A stretch of DNA of 9,050 nt, from the NCBI GenBank assembly GCA_023262335.1, contig JALRBE010000042.1, positions 1 through 9,050 on the forward strand. The letters run 5' to 3'. The position numbers were made by a program, and so were the translations under genes. The notes beneath the pieces are model-generated. The model was not told the DNA's origin. It did not search any database and was given only the letters and a program-made list of their open reading frames with translations. Below are positions 5,835 to 9,050 of this stretch, piece by piece (position 1 is the stretch's first letter; each line of letters opens with the position of its first letter). The DNA comes from Candidatus Saccharimonadia bacterium. GTDB lineage: Bacteria; Patescibacteriota; Saccharimonadia; Saccharimonadales; Saccharimonadaceae.

Positions 5835-5843
5835 TGGTATAAA
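5835..5843 (+). promoter_or_regulatory. Extended -10 promoter of the 57-aa gene and tilS
   Basis: TGGTATAAA is an extended -10 (TGn then TATAAA), which compensates for the lack of a -35. The ATG at 5852 starts 8 nt after the -10 and no Shine-Dalgarno precedes it, so this transcript too should have a leader of about 0-2 nt. It probably also drives tilS, whose start overlaps the end of the 57-aa gene. Confidence 0.6.
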
Positions 5844-5851
5844 ATCAAGTC

Positions 5852-6025
5852 ATGAACAAGCGAGTGTTGCTCATCATGGCGACGATAGGCGGGGCGATAG
5901 GTAGCTACGTGCCAATTCTTTTTGGTGACAGCGAGCTGCTGGACGGCTGGAGTATCCTAGGCGGCGTCGTTGGCGGTCTAGCGGGAATCTGGCTGGGCGT
6001 AAAGCTCTACAAAAGGCTGGGATGA
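5852..6025 (+). CDS. Small two-helix membrane protein, 57 aa
   Basis: A short gene that starts with ATG directly behind an extended -10 and ends in TGA overlapping the tilS start (ATGA at 6022-6025). The protein has two hydrophobic segments at about residues 4-24 and 33-52, separated by an acidic turn FGDSELLDG. The second segment carries a dense glycine pattern (LGGVVGGLAGIWLG), suited to tight helix packing. The C-terminus is basic (KLYKRLG), which predicts a hairpin with both ends in the cytoplasm. I do not recognise a named family; I have the impression that similar small proteins recur in CPR genomes, which I cannot check. The overlap implies translational coupling with tilS, though no functional link is evident. 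Confidence 0.82.
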   Translation: MNKRVLLIMATIGGAIGSYVPILFGDSELLDGWSILGGVVGGLAGIWLGVKLYKRLG

Positions 6026-6882
6026 CCCGGTACGTTGTTGGAGTGAGCGGAGGTGTGGACTCTGTCGTGCTGCTGAGCATGGCAGTCGAGTCGTATGGTG
6101 CCGACCGGCTGGTCGTAGCACATTTTGATCATGGTATCCGGCCGAACTCCGCAGACGACATGCGGTTCGTGCGTGCGCTCGCGAAACAATACGGTGTACT
6201 GTTCGAGACGAAGCGCGAAGATCTAGGCGCTAAAGCCAGCGAAGAAGTGGCGCGTGATCGCCGGTACGCGTTCCTGCGCGACGTCGCGAACAAACACGAG
6301 GCAACAATCATGACCGCTCATCATGCCGACGACGCGATCGAAACGATGGCGATCAATCTGGTTCGTGGCACGGGGTGGCGTGGCATAGCCGTGCTTGATA
6401 ACGATGAGGTTGCGCGACCGCTTCTTGACCGTACGAAATCAGATTTAATCGCGTACGCCCGACGACGCGGCTTGTCGTGGCGCGAAGACGAAACGAATGC
6501 CGACACGAAATATTTGCGTAATGCGTTGCGACAGAAACTGAAGAATTTCGATGCTGACAGCCAAGAATTGTTGCACGGTTATCGCAAGCGCCAATTGTTT
6601 CTCAAAAGGGAAATCGAGGCCGAAGCGGCTGCCATTGTTGGAACAGCTCCCTACTCGCGGTACATGCTGACAAGCGCCGGCGACAGCGCGGCGACGGAAC
6701 TGCTGAGAATGATTTTCGTGAACGAAACGGGACTAGCTCCAACGAGGCCGCAGCTCGCGCGCGCACTCCTTGCAGTAAAGACCTACATGCCAGCAAAAAG
6801 ATTCGAGGTCATGCGCGGCGTAAAACTGCGGTTCATGCGCACGACATTTGTTGTCGAGGTTGCCCCGCCAGTGCTATCATAA
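6022..6882 (+). CDS. tilS: tRNA(Ile)-lysidine synthase TilS
   Basis: This enzyme uses ATP and lysine to turn C34 of the CAU anticodon of a tRNA-Ile into lysidine, changing both its codon reading (AUA) and its charging. It is cytosolic and usually essential. The PP-loop SGGVDS is at 9-14. HFDHGIRPNS (34-43) and AHHADDAIETM (99-109) are the classic N-terminal signatures, and RNALR (166-170) the conserved RN-x-x-R element. At 286 aa it lacks most of the C-terminal region of the E. coli enzyme (about 430 aa). This suggests the compact form with a reduced tRNA-binding tail rather than a truncation, since its end is clean and followed by a promoter. It starts inside the stop codon of the 57-aa gene. 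Confidence 0.95.
   Translation: MTRYVVGVSGGVDSVVLLSMAVESYGADRLVVAHFDHGIRPNSADDMRFVRALAKQYGVLFETKREDLGAKASEEVARDRRYAFLRDVANKHEATIMTAHHADDAIETMAINLVRGTGWRGIAVLDNDEVARPLLDRTKSDLIAYARRRGLSWREDETNADTKYLRNALRQKLKNFDADSQELLHGYRKRQLFLKREIEAEAAAIVGTAPYSRYMLTSAGDSAATELLRMIFVNETGLAPTRPQLARALLAVKTYMPAKRFEVMRGVKLRFMRTTFVVEVAPPVLS
6851..6880 (+). promoter_or_regulatory. Putative ftsH promoter inside the end of tilS
   Basis: TTGTCG (6851-6856), an 18-bp spacer and an extended -10 TGCTATCAT (6872-6880) lie in the last codons of tilS. Transcription would start near 6887, giving ftsH a leader of about 50 nt. Confidence 0.5.
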
Positions 6883-6914
6883 TAAGAGTGGGAATTCGAA
6901 CTGCACGAGTGATT

Positions 6915-6921
6915 GAAAGGA
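6915..6921 (+). promoter_or_regulatory. Shine-Dalgarno of ftsH with unusually long spacing
   Basis: GAAAGGA is a good anti-16S match but lies 16 nt before the ATG at 6938, longer than the usual 5-9. The in-frame CTG at 6929 would have ideal spacing and would add three residues. I keep the ATG because the protein then begins like other FtsH sequences. Confidence 0.5.
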
Positions 6922-6937
6922 ATCGTTACTGATAATT

Positions 6938-8803
6938 ATGGCTACGAAAAGCAAACCTCCGAAAAACAAAATCTCCAACTGGGCCCGCCTCGGTCTGTTC
7001 TGGGCGATCATCATCATGGCCGGCCTGACGATCTTCGCGATCGTTTCGCCGCAAGAAAAGCTCAAAGACGTGCCGATATCGCAGGTGATCGAACGGGCAA
7101 ACAAGGGCGATATCAAGAAGATCGAAATCCAGGGCAACGACGTGCGGGTCACTCCGAAAGGCCAGGAAAAAGCCACCGAACGCTCGATGAAAGAAGGCGG
7201 CAGCAGCATTTACGAACAGGGTCTCAAGCAAGGTACTCCTACCGAAGTCGACGTGAAACCGCCGTCGCAAACAGGCGAGACGCTGTGGAACCTTGCGATC
7301 ATCATCATTCCTGTCGTCTTGATCGCGGCGTTCTTCATGTTCATGATGCGCCAGGCACAGGGCCAAAACAATCAGGCCCTCGGATTTGGCAAGTCCAAGG
7401 CCAAGCTGTATGGTCTCGACAAAGAAAAGGTCGTGTTCGATGACATCGCCGGCAATGACGCTGCCAAGCAGGATCTCGAAGAAGTTGTCGACTTCTTGAA
7501 ACACCCAAAGAAATACCAGGAAGTCGGCGCGAAGATTCCGAAGGGCGTGCTGCTTGTTGGTAGTCCTGGTACCGGTAAGACCATGCTTGCCCGCGCGGTG
7601 GCTGGCGAAGCGAACGTGCCATTCTTCAGTATTTCCGGTTCCGAATTCGTGGAAATGTTCGTCGGTGTCGGCGCGAGCCGTGTCCGCGATTTGTTCGCCA
7701 AAGCAAAAAAGAACGCTCCGGCGATCATCTTCATTGACGAGATCGACGCCGTCGGTCGCAAGCGCGGCAGCGGCATGGGTGGCGGTCATGACGAGCGCGA
7801 ACAGACCCTGAACCAGATTCTCGTTGAAATGGACGGGTTCGAAACCGGTACGAACGTGATCGTGCTGGCAGCGACCAACCGCGCTGACGTTCTTGACCCT
7901 GCACTGCTTCGTCCGGGCCGGTTCGACCGCCGCACGAACATCATGTTGCCGGAGCGCAAGGACCGCGAGGCGATTTTGAAGGTTCACTTCAAGAACAAGC
8001 CGACTGACAACACGGTCGACCTCGACAAGCTTGCCGCCAAGACTGCCGGCTCGTCCGGTGCCGACCTCGCGAATATCGCCAATGAGGCGGCGATCATCGC
8101 GGCTCGCGACAACCGCAAGAAGATTTCCAATGCCGATCTGACCGAGGCGTTCGAGAAGGTTGCGATCGGTCCTGAACGCAAAGCCAAGGTCATGAGCGAG
8201 AAGGAAAAGGAACTGACCGCGTACCACGAAGCCGGCCATGCGATCGTCGGCCACGTGCTGCCCGACAGCGACCCGGTACACAAGGTAACGATCATTCCTC
8301 GTGGCGGCACCGGCGGCGTTACTTGGTTCCTTCCTCCAGAAGACAAGAGCTATACGAACGTGTACGAATTCAAGGACATATTGGCACGTGCCATGGGTGG
8401 CCGTATCGCCGAAAAGATTATCTACGGCGCCGATGGCATTACGACTGGCGCAGGCAGCGATTTGCGCAAGGCGACCGAAATCGCCCGTGACATGATCATC
8501 GAGCAAGGCATGGGTACCAAGCTGCGCGACCAAGTCTTCCATGAGGACAACGGCGGCATGGTATTCGACAAAATCACGCACGAGCGCCCATACAGCGATG
8601 ACACCGCGAAAGAAATCGACCGCGAAGTCGAGTCGCTCATCAAGGAAGCCGCTCGTCGCGCCGAAATCGTGCTGACGCAAAACCGCAAGAGCCTTGACGT
8701 GCTCGCGAAAGCTTTGTTGGTCGAAGAGACCATCGATGACGCCAACGTCGAAAAACTGCTCAAAGACGCCAAACTGCCAAAGGAAGCGAAGCTATACACC
8801 TAA
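6938..8803 (+). CDS. ftsH: ATP-dependent zinc metalloprotease FtsH
   Basis: This is a membrane-anchored hexameric AAA+ protease that unfolds and degrades membrane and short-lived cytosolic proteins. The 621 aa match the usual length. A membrane helix at about 18-36 is followed by a small external domain (38-114) and a second helix at about 116-136. The AAA module has Walker A GSPGTGKT (208-215; most FtsH have GPPGTGKT), Walker B IIFIDEIDAVG, pore loop FVEMFVG, and the second region of homology TNRADVLDPALLRPGRFDR. The zinc protease has HEAGH (430-434), with D508 in GSDLRKAT as the likely third ligand. The C-terminal tail is short (ends at KLYT) and not hydrophobic. It lies between tilS and a murJ-like gene, with its own probable promoter at the end of tilS. 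Confidence 0.97.
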   Translation: MATKSKPPKNKISNWARLGLFWAIIIMAGLTIFAIVSPQEKLKDVPISQVIERANKGDIKKIEIQGNDVRVTPKGQEKATERSMKEGGSSIYEQGLKQGTPTEVDVKPPSQTGETLWNLAIIIIPVVLIAAFFMFMMRQAQGQNNQALGFGKSKAKLYGLDKEKVVFDDIAGNDAAKQDLEEVVDFLKHPKKYQEVGAKIPKGVLLVGSPGTGKTMLARAVAGEANVPFFSISGSEFVEMFVGVGASRVRDLFAKAKKNAPAIIFIDEIDAVGRKRGSGMGGGHDEREQTLNQILVEMDGFETGTNVIVLAATNRADVLDPALLRPGRFDRRTNIMLPERKDREAILKVHFKNKPTDNTVDLDKLAAKTAGSSGADLANIANEAAIIAARDNRKKISNADLTEAFEKVAIGPERKAKVMSEKEKELTAYHEAGHAIVGHVLPDSDPVHKVTIIPRGGTGGVTWFLPPEDKSYTNVYEFKDILARAMGGRIAEKIIYGADGITTGAGSDLRKATEIARDMIIEQGMGTKLRDQVFHEDNGGMVFDKITHERPYSDDTAKEIDREVESLIKEAARRAEIVLTQNRKSLDVLAKALLVEETIDDANVEKLLKDAKLPKEAKLYT

Positions 8804-8822
8804 CGTGTAAAGCCGAAAACCC

Positions 8823-9050
8823 ATGGGACGAGTCAGCAGCGTCGTGGCCCGCGCGAACAAGCGGCTTTCGATACAACTAGCCGCCGCCTTGCTTGCGGGC
8901 TCGTCGTTGCTCTCTCTACTGCTCGGGTTCTTCCGCGATCGCTTACTGAACAGCGCGTACCTTCCGAACGAAGCGGCGGGCTTGCCGGGGTATCCGCCGG
9001 GAATCGATGCTTATACCGCTGCGTTCACGGTGCCGGATTTCATGTTCTTC
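8823..9050 (+). CDS. murJ: MurJ-like lipid II flippase, 5' part only
   Basis: Seventy-six codons are present before the window ends. The ATG at 8823 follows the ftsH stop by 19 nt. After a basic N-terminus (RANKRLS) comes a first hydrophobic helix at about 17-37, then GFFRDRLL (35-42) and IDAYTAAFTVPDF (61-73). These match the MurJ/MviN pattern of a first helix, a GxxRD motif and a DAFxxAFxxPN-like start of helix 2. MurJ flips lipid II across the membrane for peptidoglycan synthesis. The loop between the two motifs (residues 46-60, rich in proline and glycine) is longer than in E. coli MurJ. No clear Shine-Dalgarno is visible. It is probably read through from ftsH. Confidence 0.82.
   Translation, partial: MGRVSSVVARANKRLSIQLAAALLAGSSLLSLLLGFFRDRLLNSAYLPNEAAGLPGYPPGIDAYTAAFTVPDFMFF

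Noticed and set aside
6926..8680. 584-aa open frame antisense to ftsH
   Set aside because: It is a shadow of ftsH codon use. The protein has no family features and ftsH is unambiguous.
8795..8809. TACAC-GTGTA hairpin over the ftsH stop as a terminator
   Set aside because: Only 5 bp, no T tail, and murJ starts 14 nt later, so it is probably chance.

Overview
The window looks like part of a Patescibacteria (CPR) genome, most likely Saccharibacteria (TM7). The evidence is the gene set and style rather than any single marker. Two short type IV pilins carry GFTIVELL signals. TilS is reduced to 286 aa. FtsH is followed directly by a MurJ-type flippase. A large protein opens with a 'MARLPQPGSDNGTWGDILNDYL'-style N-terminus, which I associate with CPR surface and tail-fibre-like proteins. 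TGA ends several genes (146-409, both pilins), so the recoded-TGA lineages (Gracilibacteria, Absconditabacteria) are unlikely. The taxon call is an inference.

Layout: (1) 1-2387 is a translesion-polymerase neighbourhood. It holds an 87-aa unknown protein (146-409), a nested palindrome of about 119 bp (415-533), a convergent 136-aa unknown protein on the minus strand (637-1047) with its own terminator at 561-589, and, divergent from that gene, a full Y-family DNA polymerase (1134-2387) with a QLSLF clamp motif. The 86-bp divergent control region is AT-rich and bracketed by an 8-bp inverted repeat. (2) 2431-4566 encodes a 711-aa mosaic protein: a tail-fibre-like stalk, a DUF2961/GH172 glycoside hydrolase domain and a concanavalin-A-like lectin domain. 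This is the most interesting item. GH172 includes enzymes that degrade the D-arabinan of mycobacterial-type cell walls, and cultured Saccharibacteria live on Actinobacteria, some of them mycolic-acid-bearing. (3) 4615-5799 holds two tandem paralogous type IV pilins with four conserved cysteines. (4) 5852-9050 is a housekeeping stretch: a 57-aa two-helix membrane protein that overlaps tilS by ATGA, then tilS, ftsH and the start of a murJ-like gene that runs off the window.

How it may work together: the pilins and the GH172/lectin protein are plausible host-contact tools (attachment, wall-glycan recognition or trimming) lying side by side. The polymerase group would be a damage-tolerance or mutagenesis module. 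Three successive small promoters (before both pilins and the 57-aa gene) place the -10 box so close to the ATG that the transcripts should be leaderless. No RNA genes, CRISPR arrays, insertion sequences or integrases were seen, and no gene-free gap exceeds about 230 bases.
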